Part shown: one piece after another, positions 48,086 through 59,221 of the stretch | How positions within the stretch are numbered: the stretch's first letter is position 1 | Layout of the letters: each line of letters opens with the position of its first letter | Origin: Oxyruncus cristatus | Lineage: Eukaryota > Chordata > Aves > Passeriformes > Cotingidae | Length of the DNA: 64,000 bases | Direction: 5' to 3' | NCBI GenBank assembly: GCA_013399855.1 | Contig: VXAY01002251.1 | Location: forward strand, 374,925-438,924 | Made by a program: the position numbers and the translations under genes | Notes under the pieces: generated by a model | Seen by the model: the letters and a program-made list of their open reading frames with translations, nothing else | Databases searched by the model: none | Told to the model about the DNA's origin: nothing

Positions 48086-48086
<1 letters not shown>

Positions 48087-48133
<47 letters not shown>
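48087..48133 (+). repeat. Poly-A, 47 bases
   Basis: An uninterrupted A47 run is preceded by GTATTGCC and followed by GGAAAAGAAAGCC. No retrocopy or open frame is recognisable upstream, so it may be a mononucleotide microsatellite or the tail of an unrecognised insertion. Confidence 0.9.
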
Positions 48134-48135
<2 letters not shown>

Positions 48136-49632
48136 AAAAGAAAGCCAGAAGCATCGATTTTATTTTTTTCTGGACCACAGCCTTCAGGCTAATTTAGTAA
48201 TATATTTTTTTTCTGCTAACTTGCTTTCTTAAAGACTGACAAAGATTTAGATGAATTCCATTTGCTTTTGGTCTGTCTGATATGTGAGATAAATGTAAGA
48301 TAATCCATCAAAGTTGGCATTTTTTTCTACACCAGGTGTGACAGGAGCTGCTGTGTTCCAGAGCTGGTGTGAATGTTTAAATAAAGTCCATTAGACTTGG
48401 ACTACATCCAGGTCTTTCATTGCTGGGCTCTTTTTTACTGTAAACAGAATTGCACTCCCTCTGAAACTGTGCTCTCACTTACTTTTGCAAGAGGACACAT
48501 GAGTATTTGGGGTTTACATTCATTGATTTTGGACTGTGGGTTAATTCTGTAGATTTGGTGAGATCAATGTGCTTCAAAACAAGTAAAGAGCTGGCTTGCT
48601 TCTGCTACACTGTCATGGTCCCATAATGCCAATGAAATTGATTGGGAAAAAGTTGTTTCAGGACAAAAAGGTCGCACACGAGCTATAAACATCCCCCACG
48701 ATCAGGAAATGATGGACATAAAACTACAGAGTTCTGTGCTGTAGCAGCAGAGAGAAGGATAAAAAAGCTCCTGTGAGGGGAGTGTGGTTTGATATACCTG
48801 TCACAGCAGCTGCTGAGATGCTGTTCCGGATTTTTGCCTTGTTCTTTACAACTTACAATGTTGTGGAACAGTTCCCTGCGGGACTTGTTGTCTCTCCAGA
48901 ATTTAGGAATGACGAACGGAGAGCTTTTTACTGGCTAGTTTTTCTATTGGTGCTACACAGTTTGCTGCCATTTTGTCATTAGTTAAGGTTTTCACCTCCC
49001 TTCCTGTGTCGAACCACCAACACTATGCTGGGAGACACCTGCCAATTGAGTTCAGACGCAGTCTACAAGTTGTGAATCTGCTTGGCAAAATTCAGGGGCA
49101 GGAATATCCGCTGCAGGAAATGGGGAGTAGAGGAATTCAACAGGGGCTGAAAACTTCCTCCATCAATGGTAGATCCACTTGATGTAATAACTGCCCTTCT
49201 CCTCCTTCCAACTGCCCACTGGTAGGCTCCTAGTCTCAGTCAAAAAATTATTATGACTATTCAGTGCCATCAAGGGCAGACTGGCCTCTTCCATGTTTGG
49301 CCTTGAGTTTTCTTTGGGTCTCAGGTATAATTACAATTTTCATTATGTTTTTTTTCATTCCAAGTAGAATTATCTGATATAATGAGAGGACTGTGCAGTA
49401 GCTCTGGGTTCAAAACAAATAGAAATGTCCTTCACACAGGAAGCATTAGACTGGTGTCACTTGCTGCCAAAGGATGCAGCAGAAGCAAAAGTTTACTTTA
49501 CAACATAGATACATGGAAGAGAACTCCATGTACCCATGTACTGCAGGTACCAGAGGGTTAATAAATATGGAAACTCGCATACAGAAGTCCTTTGAAATGG
49601 AAATATGTTGAGTCTGGTAAATCATTCAGAGG

Positions 49633-49750
49633 ATGTACCGTGCACAGCCTCCTGCTCTCATCCCAGGCACCTGCTTACGGTGCTGCTGAGAATGGGATAC
49701 CATGCAAGATAGACCTTTGGTTTGACCTAGTATGGTCCTTTGTATGTTTT
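49633..49750 (+). mobile_element. Ancient CR1-like 3' end
   Basis: AGAATGGGATACCATGCAAG, then ATAGACCTTTGGTTTGACCT and AGTATGGTCCTTTGTATG match the ending of old reptile and bird CR1 lineages (GGATAC...GACC..TGGTCTGACC..GTATGG..). This subfamily differs from the CR1 copies elsewhere in the window. It is heavily decayed and short. Confidence 0.6.
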
Positions 49751-50391
49751 CTCTAATGGATTCTCTAGGAAGAAAGTCTGTAAGGGTTTCTTCAAGATAT
49801 ACTCCATCTTCAAAGGTCTTACGAAACCTTTCCATCAGCAATTTACTTACTCCTTTCTACCACTGATCCTGATTTAAAAACTGTGCTTACCTGCTGTCAG
49901 TTTCTTTGTTGCACTCTCTGGCTTGGTTTTTATCCTCTGCTGTGCCCAAACTGTGACTCAGCATGGTTAGAAGTAAAGAAAGGTCCTTGCAAAGGCCATT
50001 GAGTTCTGCTGAAAAAGTTCACCAACACTGACTGCTTTCTAGTGTATGCCCTGATAGAATCCCCGACCTCCTCACCTATAAAACACCACAGTAATCACAA
50101 ACAGACATATAATATCCATTATTATTATGGGCATATATGTGTTCCTAAGAGTGAGTAAGCATACCTTGTAAGTGAATGATGTACTTGCTCCAACCCTCTC
50201 AAGGAGCTACAAGATAATCCCCAGTTTACAAGCACAACACAAAGCTGTGTCAATAGATAGTCATCAAAACCTCCATTTTACTACTTCCACCCATTATGTC
50301 CGCAAAACTTGAATGGAATTGGGCTGGTGTATTGCTGTGCAACACCAAGAGAGGATTGCAGCTTTAGGAGGTAATGGTCTTATATGCCTCC

Positions 50392-51510
50392 TGTCATGGC
50401 TTTACCAGCCCCACCCCCGGGGTTGAAAAATAGTTAATTCCAGGTAGATTTACAGAGCAAAGCCAATCACAAGTTTTAGAAACGCCTCTGCAAAAGACAT
50501 ATTTAAGAAAACGGAAGAGAAGATGAATTGCGCAGAAGAAATTCGAGCCCGGAGGAGAGCGGAGGAGAACAAGAGATAGCAATGTAGCCTCCAAGGTCAG
50601 TGTAGCAGGAGGGGGAGAAGAGGCCCGGGGGGCTCCCTCTCCCCATCCAGCAGGGGAAAAGACTTAAAAACTAAAACCCCTGCCACCTGTGGAAGATTAT
50701 TTGGAGTGAAGAGATCTTCCTGCAGCTCATGGAGGAGCCTGTGCCGGAGCAGAGAGAGACCCTCTTGCAGCTCATGAAGGAGCCTGTGCCGGAGCAGAGG
50801 AGTGCACGGAGGAAGCTGTAACTCCATGGGAGGCCCAAGATGAAACAGAGTCTTTCTGGAGACCTGTGGCCCTTGGAGAGAGAAACCTACGCTGGTGCAA
50901 GTGTCCCGGGTAGGACTTGTGATCCCAGTGAGGGATTTATGCTGGTGTAATTCATTTGTGACCCTAAAGGACAGCAGATCATGGAAGAACTGTTGTCCGA
51001 GGGTAGACTCACATTGGAGAAGCTCATCCAANNNNNNNNNNNNNNNNNNNNNNNNNNNNNNNNNNNNNNNNNNNNNNNNNNNNNNNNNNNNNNNNNNNNN
51101 NNNNNNNNNNNNNNNNNNNNNNNNNNNNNNNNNNNNNNNNNNNNNNNNNNNNNNNNNNNNNNNNNNNNNNNNNNNNNNNNNNNNNNNNNNNNNNNNNNNN
51201 NNNNNNNNNNNNNNNNNNNNNNNNNNNNNNNNNNNNNNNNNNNNNNNNNNNNNNNNGTAGAGAAGAGACTTTTCTCCTCCTGGACTGATAGGGGGGAGGG
51301 GGGATAATTTTGTAAATACATAACATTTTCTTCATAATTTTACCTAGTTAGAATTGTTGTATATATTATTCTTTAGTTTTTATCCTGCTACTAATAAATT
51401 TAATATTATTCCCCCACATCAAATCTCTTTTGTCTGTATAAAACTTCTCTCATCTCATAGCAATTGTGTAAAAGGTTTGAAAAAAATCAGTCCAGGATAA
51501 ACCCATGACA
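50392..51510 (+). mobile_element. Solo LTR with intact ends and 5-bp target duplication
   Basis: The element begins TGTCATGG (50392-50399) and ends CCATGACA (51503-51510), a perfect 8-bp terminal inverted repeat. It is flanked by CCTCC on both sides (50387-50391 and 51511-51515). A TATA-like CATATTTAAG lies near 50498 and an AATAAA at 51393-51398. A 45-bp internal tandem duplication covers 50721-50800. A 225-N gap (51032-51256) interrupts it. At about 1.1 kb and without coding sequence it is a solo LTR. The five-base duplication is in the range of gammaretrovirus- or ERVL-like integrases (4-6 bp in different groups), so the class is not fixed. Confidence 0.85.
51032..51256. other. Assembly gap (225 N) inside the LTR
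   Basis: The gap lies within the solo LTR at 50392-51510. The missing part may include further copies of a repeated LTR unit. The size is only an estimate. Confidence 0.9.
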
Positions 51511-51515
51511 CCTCC

Positions 51516-54500
51516 CTTTTGTGGTATCCACCTTTTGCTTTCTGTTCCCACATCCTTTGCAGGCATCAGCTCTTCGTGTTGCAAAATGGAAGATGTGCTT
51601 TAGGGTACTTTATGACACAAAAAATACTCCAAAGTTGCTAAAAATTAGGCTTTGGAGGATTGATCTATCTGGATCTTACACATGGCAGCAGAGCAGTTTT
51701 TAAAACAGCGAGATTCTTTAGCAAATATAGTCAGCCAGGGCTGACTGAAATCTGTAACTGCATCTCTAAAATAATCCCAAGAGTACAGTAGTAAAATGCT
51801 TTCATTGATTTTTATGTATTTTAATCTGAAGACTTACACTTGTTCTGATTTGAAATGACTGGATTCAATGACAATTTGATTCACATCTGTTAAAGCACTA
51901 ATAGCTGAACAGAGGCAGGGCTGAACGCTCCAAAGACAGAAAACAAACAGTAGACCTAAGCCACGTGGCCACTGATGACAAAACCTGATTTTAGTTGCTC
52001 CTCTAGCTGTGGAGCTCTCCACCCCTATATTAAGGTGACCAGCCCCTCCCAGAAGCCAAAGGTACGTATCTATGCTGAGTTAGTTGAGATGCAGCCTTTC
52101 CTGAGCTATCTGTAGCCAACAGGGCTGCAAAAAGTAGGATGGGGACAGTGATGTGTTGCACCTATGGCTTGGTCTCAGGAGCTGAACCCTGCACCTTCTG
52201 GCTATGTCAGCCAGCTCAGAGCTCAACAATTGTGTCCTGTGCCTTGGAGAGAACTGAGATAGTCATCACGGTAAATTTCTAACTGCTGCAGCCCAACAGA
52301 GATCATGCCAACATATGCTCCTTTGGTGCAGGACCTCAGAGACAGGCAGCAGCTGAGGAGTACTTCTCTAAACACCTGGATATATGTGTGTGTGTGTTGG
52401 TGTTTCTCCTTGGGCATATAGTTTGCATTTTTTCCTTGTACTTTTGCAGTAAATGCACAAAGATTTAATTTTTTAAAGGAACTGACACAACACAAGCATT
52501 ATAGCAACTTTATGCAGTGGAAGGATTCAGGAATAATTCAGTCTTGTGAATTGCTAATATTTAGAATTTCCATCCAGAAGTGTCTGGAGGACACAGACAA
52601 AATGAGATCCCTATTGCATTAGGCTCTGCCTATACAAGAGATAGTCTCAGTCCTAAGACTTTGCAATCGAAATACAATGTTGAGTGATACTCTGCAATTG
52701 TATGTGCTACTAGAAGATAAAACTGCATCAAGAGCGTAATAAAATTGCTCACAGTTCACAAACCTGTCAGGGCAGGTAGATAGTATTGCCTCATCTAATA
52801 CCAGGTTCCATCTGTGGGTAAATTCTTGTTAATAAAATATATTATGTAATATTCCTTAACAATTCATAATAGCTTGTATCTGAAAAGAGGAAGATGAAGC
52901 AATGAATAGAGCTCACAGGTGTAGAAGTGAGATAAAGAAGATGCAGTGAGTCCTCCAGCAGAGCAGCTGCTGTATGCTCTTTTTCGCTGTATGGAAAAGT
53001 CCTCTGAGCCCAGGGTGTATTGTTTGCAGTGAAAGGCTCAGCCAAGCTGTCACTTGGGTTCATACTGTCAGGCCTTCTATAGCAATGAGCTGAGCATATA
53101 TATTGCAGATGGAAAACGTTGCTGCTACTTCTGACAGCTCTTTTTGGTAGAAGAAAAAAACGTCAGCCTCTTACTGTAAACCAAGTAAGAGAGGGTAAAG
53201 TGCAGGGGTTTTTTTTTAACACACTTTCTTACTTGAAAGTCTTAGGCCCATGGAGTTACTGATCACATAGACTTAGATATGTATGAACATCATTTACTTT
53301 AGAAGATCAGGGAGTGTGAGTGGTAAACAGTTTTTCTTAGATACTTCTTGTTTAGTTGATGGGAGTTCTACAGATTACTTCAATGGGACCAAACAGATTA
53401 ATAATCAGTGGTTATTCGAAAAAAAATCCTAGAGAATTTCATACTGTGATAAAAAATGTTTAATCCCTTTCACCGGTAGGTATTCATTCACCAGTAAGTA
53501 CTCATTTCACTAATAAGTTAATTCTGTACTGTGAATCTCGTGTCTAGGAGGCTCTCTAGTAACAACATTTTGAATATGATGTTTCTATGGTAACTACACA
53601 AAGGAGGAGATGTAGAGGACTTGCGTTAGTCCTCATTACCTATGCAAAAACTAGCAAATGGCAAACTTCAAGTTTTAGGCAAATTAACCCAGGCACCAAG
53701 TGAACAAAGAACTGGAATTACCTTGCCAACAGCATCTTCAGGTGCTTGATTAGCATTTCCTGTGTTAGCAAGTCCTGGTTGGCAGCCTGAGTCTCCCAAA
53801 CCCAAGCTTTGGCACCCCTTGCTGTCCTGAGCCATCTGCAGGCCTGCATCCCTCCCTGGGGACACGGGACTCCACCAGGCAATAGAGAGCCTTGAAACCA
53901 GACACTGTCATGCCCAAGGTCTTCTGCAGGGCTTTGAAGTTCTTGTTCTTCCTCTGTTAAGTGAGGTGTGACACTCCTGAGTTGGTCTGCTTTGGGGATT
54001 AGTGTATGAGTTACTCTCTATAACTCCTGATTGTTCTTGGGAAGATTATCTAAGGTACAGATTGACTCAGGTGCAGAGACACCTGAGGTAGCTCTGTGTG
54101 ACAGCATGGGATTACTTGGATTGATTTACATGGGTGTAGCACCATGTGAACAGAACTGCACTGCTCCTGAGCTACCCACCTCACATGCCTGGCCCCAAAA
54201 GCTCTCACAAGGCAGCTTTCTGTGCCTTCATAGTATTTTATTTTGTCTTTTTTGGTTGGTTGGTTGTTGGTTTTTTTTTGTTTGTTTGTGGGTTTTTTTG
54301 TTTGCTTGGTTTTTGTGGTTTTTTTTTTTGTGTGTGTGTGGTTTGGTTTTTTTTTTTTTGGTTGGTTTGTTTGTTTTTGGGTTTGCTTGTGTTTTGTTTG
54401 GTTTTTTTTTAAACCAGTCTATCTATTCCTGATACCAGAGAGCATGCTATAGGACCTATGGAAGTCGCTACCCGGACACCTGTGACAGTATACTTACTGC

Positions 54501-57500
54501 CCTTGTTGGAGACAACTGTTTCTGTATCAGGGAACAATGTAGTCTCCAGAAGCAAGTGAAAATGGACAAGACTCTCCATGTAGGTGGAGAGGGATGGGAT
54601 GCTGACTGCCAGAAAGTTACCACAAATAAACCAAGTGTGTCTTCTTCAGGGACTCCCTCTGTGGTCTTTAGTCTGGCGCTGTCACCGAGAGAGGAAAAAA
54701 CCTCAGTGGGGTCAGGCTTCAGGCTTCTATTTCCCTGTCTTTAGAGCCAGAGGGTTTGGGAATTTGAGGTTTGGAGCTGGAGCCCATAAAGAACGGCTTG
54801 CATTTTGTGAGAGGCCGCAGATAATTGTCCTATGGCCAGGAAAGCAGAAACATTTCTCTCTCATGGCTGAGCATAGCAAATTCTTCTCTTTGCATCATGC
54901 TGTCACTGCCGAGTTGTGCAGGAAACATGGGTTCCCAGCTCCCCCCATCTCTTCACAAAGTCACAAGCATGGCAAAGGCTTGTACTATGTTGAACAGCAA
55001 GTGGTTCCTCCACGTAATATGATGTGTGTGATGATCCATTGCAGTGCATCACGGTGCTATGCTCTAACCTCAGATTTTCCTACAGCCTCTACAGCTTTCC
55101 CAGTTTCTGATCCTTCCTGAGTGTTTATGTGAAGCCACTTGTGATTCCTCAAGCAATGTGTCTCTGCAACACATCTGAAAAGGTTCTGCACTCTAAAAAT
55201 AAAATGAAATTTTAAAAGGGCTATAAAAAACTGAGTCATTGGCTGGATCTGGATGATCTCCATGAAAGAGAGAACAATATTCTATTTGTCTAAAACCCCA
55301 AGTTTTTCTCAAAAGGCGCTATAGAAAATCTTTCATGGACGTAATGTAAATTAGAAAGCCACCAACACAGTTCATACTTGAATGAAACTAATTCATACAG
55401 GATGCAGCAAATACGGCATAGCCACAGCACTACTTTTATTTTTTTATGCCACCAAAGCCTTTATTTCCTTTGAAGATGGATGATTGTAAGGAATACAGTA
55501 CTTTCAACTTCCCATGTAGAATTATTCTCCCCAGTCTCTCCGTGTTGCACAGTGTATTAGCTCCACATGATTAAAGCTGGCCTCCTGTCCCTTTGGTTGT
55601 TTTTCAGAGACTGTCTGTGTCTCCAATGGGCTGAAGTGACGTAGCAGAAGACTGAGTATGAACATAAAAGCACCCTATTTATCTTCAAAGAGAAAATTAA
55701 TTGAGAAGTCTTGATAGATCTCTTGATTATTTTGGTTTGTCTGTAAAAGGGTTTGCTTTTATTTAAATAATTTTCAAAATAAGTAAACTCAAAGCAAAAT
55801 ACTAATTTCTGGTATTATTATCTCTGCAAGATTGCTACCGGATCCACATGGTCATTCTATCTAAAATTTATTAATCTTGAGCCATTTATTCAAAGTAGGA
55901 TCAGGTTGTTTGCAGTGATTTGAAAGTGTTCCAGGGAGTCTGGGCAGCAGCACTTGCCCTTCCAGGAACAGAGATTTCATTTTCTGACAGCTCTGTGAGG
56001 AAGAAGATGCAAGCACCACACTTTTTCTGATGCACCAGCACAGAAACTAACTGTGGCTACATGCCCAAGTGCTAGTGCAAGGTGAACTCTGTTTCAAATG
56101 CATTTTTGTGGCATTGCTCCAGCAGAAGGGGGAAGCACTTGTTGCAGAATAGGCATCCTTCTCATCACTGCATATGAGACTTTACTGCTTCTCTGGCTTT
56201 GCAGCCTCATGGTCTGGTACTACGGTCTCCTCATTTTAAGAGTGGCAGGAGTGGAGGGTTGCTGTCAGCATCCATTTTTGAGTATGGTGGTAACAAAATG
56301 TTCCCACTCATTTTGAGGACTCATGGCTCCTTGTGTCCATACAGGAAACAAAGAGATGGTCCATAATTTGCTTGAAACATATTAATTATAGACCGTCATC
56401 AAAACTGGGAACTTCCCCCATACATAATGGGAAAGCTGAAGAACTGGAAGCAAAATTTGGCTTTGTCTGCACTGTTATCTGATCTGGCTGAAATTTTATT
56501 CTATTCTAACAGTGGTTTTGATCCAACAGAAGGGTCATTGTGATTAGCCTCTCAGGGACCTTGTGGGGTCTCTGTTCTCTGGTTTATGAATGTGAACCTG
56601 GAACTGCTGAGGCTATCTGGGGTCATTTTGGTCCAGTTATAAATCCTCTTCACTAATTTATGAAGCTCTTAAAAATGGGCCCTTTGCTGCTATTGAAAGG
56701 CCTTTCCAGAGCTTTAACACTCCGATAATGAGAAACTTTGTTCACATCTCTTAGCCTATTTTTTCTCTCTCTGTGATTACATGCTCTGTTTCCAAATCAT
56801 GGATAGCAATTTACAGCTTAGCATATCCATCCCCCTGAGACATTTTGGCTGTGTCCTCCTGCTTGTCATCTTCTACATCAGCTTCACTGGTAACAGCTGA
56901 AGCAAAGGTTTGTTACTATCCTTGGATTATCCCTGAGTTTATGGCTGGTTATTCAAGACCTTCTACTTTCCTAAACTGTAATAGTATGGTTGTTTTCTGT
57001 TTTTTTTTTTTTTTAAATGGCTGTTATGAATTCTGCTTTTCCCTGATACAACTTCTGTTGTGGAACTTCTCTCTCTTCTGTGGTTCCTATTCCTTCCTTG
57101 AAACAACAAAATAATATTTTGTTGAAAGCAGTACTTCAATGTCTGGAGGTATGGGGTGTGTGGAACTGAGGTATTAAAATAGGTAGAAAATCTATTGAAA
57201 AGATAGATAGGTTCAGATGTGGCAAAATCTGAGTCTTGACAGGACATATATTTCAATTTTTTCCTCAACCTGACTGGGATCCAGAAATCAATTTTTTTTT
57301 CGCTCTAAATCTCCTTAAGGCCTTTATCAATTTTTCTGTGCTGAGAATGTCTTATAAACACTGACAAGTCTGGTCTTCCCCCAGCTTGGTTGCTGGCTTC
57401 TGTGCTCTCCTACAGGGCATCAAGAAAAGTTGCCATTGTTTCCACTGCAGGTAGCATTTACATTTATGAATAAAAAAAATAGCCAGTACTGAGAGCAGAG

Positions 57501-58626
57501 ACAAGAACAGATGACTTACCATTGCTAACAAGAAATGACACAGTTGCTTCCTCTTATGTTCTTCAAGAGAGGTGAAAAGTCTTCCTCCTTGAACTGCTAT
57601 ATAGCTTTAAAAATTCCCAGTGTGCAGAGTATTCAAATTGGTATGGAGTTGGATCCCTCCTTGGGCAGAGGAAGAGGTTAAATTCTGTGACCCAATTTCT
57701 TAGTGAATGATTCAACCTTTCAAATATACTGGTGACACCATCACCACCTAGTGATCCTGCTTAAGGGAAGACTGAGCCCTTCTTGCCTTGAATACCTATT
57801 TTCAGAAGGTATTATTTCAGGGCTCAGGATATTGAGTGTAGGAGGTTCCTGTCTTTTCGCTAAGTACAAGGTGCTGACATCCCAGAAAGGCATGAGATTT
57901 CCCCGTGCACATTCCTGTTTGGTGACTTGGCTTAGTGATTTGAAATGGGTTCTCTGCCTTGATCACTGATTGCTCTGGCACCCCATGAGATACCTGACTG
58001 CACCTATTCCTTAAGTAACAAATTTAGGCACCAAATCACAATCTGGAGTCCTGCTCTGGGGGATGTGTTGTTAATTAAATGTTTTAGAAGGGATGGGGAG
58101 TTGGGTGTCATGGTGGGCTGGGGGGGGGTTGCACCACTGCAGTGGGTTCCTGCGCTTAAGATCTTTCTTGGATTTTGCTTTTCTCTCACTGCTTCTTAGG
58201 AAATTGAGAAATACAAATTTCAGAAACAATGAGAAAATGGTGAGCATCAAGTATAGAATTACTAACAAAATCTCAGACTACAACTCTGCTATCTGAAAAA
58301 GGAAGCCAGGACAACCATTAGAGAAGAGCCTGATGGGGAGCTTCTGGATAGACGGATAAAAGAGCTACAATACGTGTTGCTTCATGGGAGCTGCTTTTCC
58401 ATGTGTTCTTCAGCCAGCAGGTTGGTCATTACTGTGTCGTGACTTAGGGCAGAGATGGTGGCTTTTAAATGCCACGTTTAATCTTCTTCCCCTTCCAAAA
58501 TCCTGCTGATGTGAGGACATTTGTCACAGAATGCTCTCTGTGAGAAGAATAAAGAGAAAAATACCTTCTCTAAGGCTATTTTGGAGGTAGACACGTTCAT
58601 GCAATTAGAATACCTGCCAACAGGCA
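51516..58626. other. Intergenic region between two LTRs
   Basis: About 7.1 kb without a recognisable gene. It holds a (TG)n patch at about 52385-52400, a T/G-rich tract (54241-54411) and A/T runs near 57000-57013. The remaining sequence is unique and moderately AT-rich. ORFs of 60-178 codons (for example 54584-55120) lack motifs and overlap one another in several frames, which fits chance. Confidence 0.8.
54241..54411 (+). repeat. Second T/G-rich low-complexity tract
   Basis: About 170 bp of T and G start near GGTTGGTTGGTTGTTGG (54254-54270) and continue as GTTT, GTGTGTG and GGTTT runs. Composition and opening resemble the tract at 45337. Confidence 0.85.
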
Positions 58627-59221
58627 TGTTGTGGTTTAACCCCAGTACCAGAGGACTAACAGCTAAGTCCCACACAGCTGCTCATTCACTCTGCCTGCCT
58701 CCTCGGTGGGATGGGCATAAGGATGAGGGAAAAAAAGTGAAATTTGTGGGTTGAGATAAGACAGTTCAATAATTCAAACAAAATAAAATATATATAATTA
58801 TGATGATGATGATTATTATTATTATTATAGAAATAAAAAGAAGACATAGAGAGATAAACCCAAAGAAACATAAGTGATGCAAAATACAGTTTGCTCACCA
58901 ACCAATAGCCATTGACTAGCCCAACCCAAGGAGAAGTTGGCCCCTCTCAGCCAAATCCCCCCACTTTTTATACTGGGCATGATGTTCCTTGGTATGGAAT
59001 AGCTTGAGTCAGCTGTCCTGGCCGTGCTCCTTGCCCCTGCCACCAGCTTCTTGTGAACTTCCTCAGTGGCAGACCATGGGAAACTGAGCAGTCCTTGACC
59101 TAGAGCAAGGACTACTCAGCAACACCAGCGTGTTATCATCATTCTCATAATAAATTGAAAACACAGCACTGTACCACCTCCTAGAAAGAAAATTGACCCT
59201 AATCCAGCAGAAACTAGGACA
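58627..59221 (+). mobile_element. Solo LTR, GGTTTAACCCCAG family, full length
   Basis: The element starts TGTTGTGGTTTAACCCCAGT and ends AAACTAGGACA. Inside are CACACAGCTGCTCATTCACT, GTGGGTTGAGATAAGACAGT, a TGA/TTA microsatellite (58801-58829), TTTTTATACTGGGCATGATG as a promoter-like block, CAGCTGTCCTGGCCGTGCTC, and AGCAACACCAGCGTGTTATC. It is about 595 bp long. Flanks AGGCA and AGGAG share only three leading bases, so a target duplication is not certain. It is the most complete member of this family here, and the 58686-58901 and 58825-59043 minus ORFs lie in it by chance. Confidence 0.88.

Larger units (their letters stand above)
40091..50391. other. Intergenic region downstream of SLC35D3
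   Basis: About 10 kb have no recognisable gene. They contain a TTG/TTA-type microsatellite (40876-40940), a 34-bp tandem repeat (43645-43761) and a short direct duplication of GATGGATGGGGA-N-ATATGTGA (44065-44118). Also present are a T/G tract (45337-45473), poly-T with an N (46896-46967), an inverted repeat (47561-47590), poly-A (48087-48133) and an old CR1 (49633-49750). The longest ORF (40286-40828, 180 codons) has no homology that I recognise. Confidence 0.8.

Noticed and set aside
54584..55120. 178-codon plus ORF in the intergenic region
   Set aside because: It overlaps other ORFs in different frames and has no recognisable motif. No further support.
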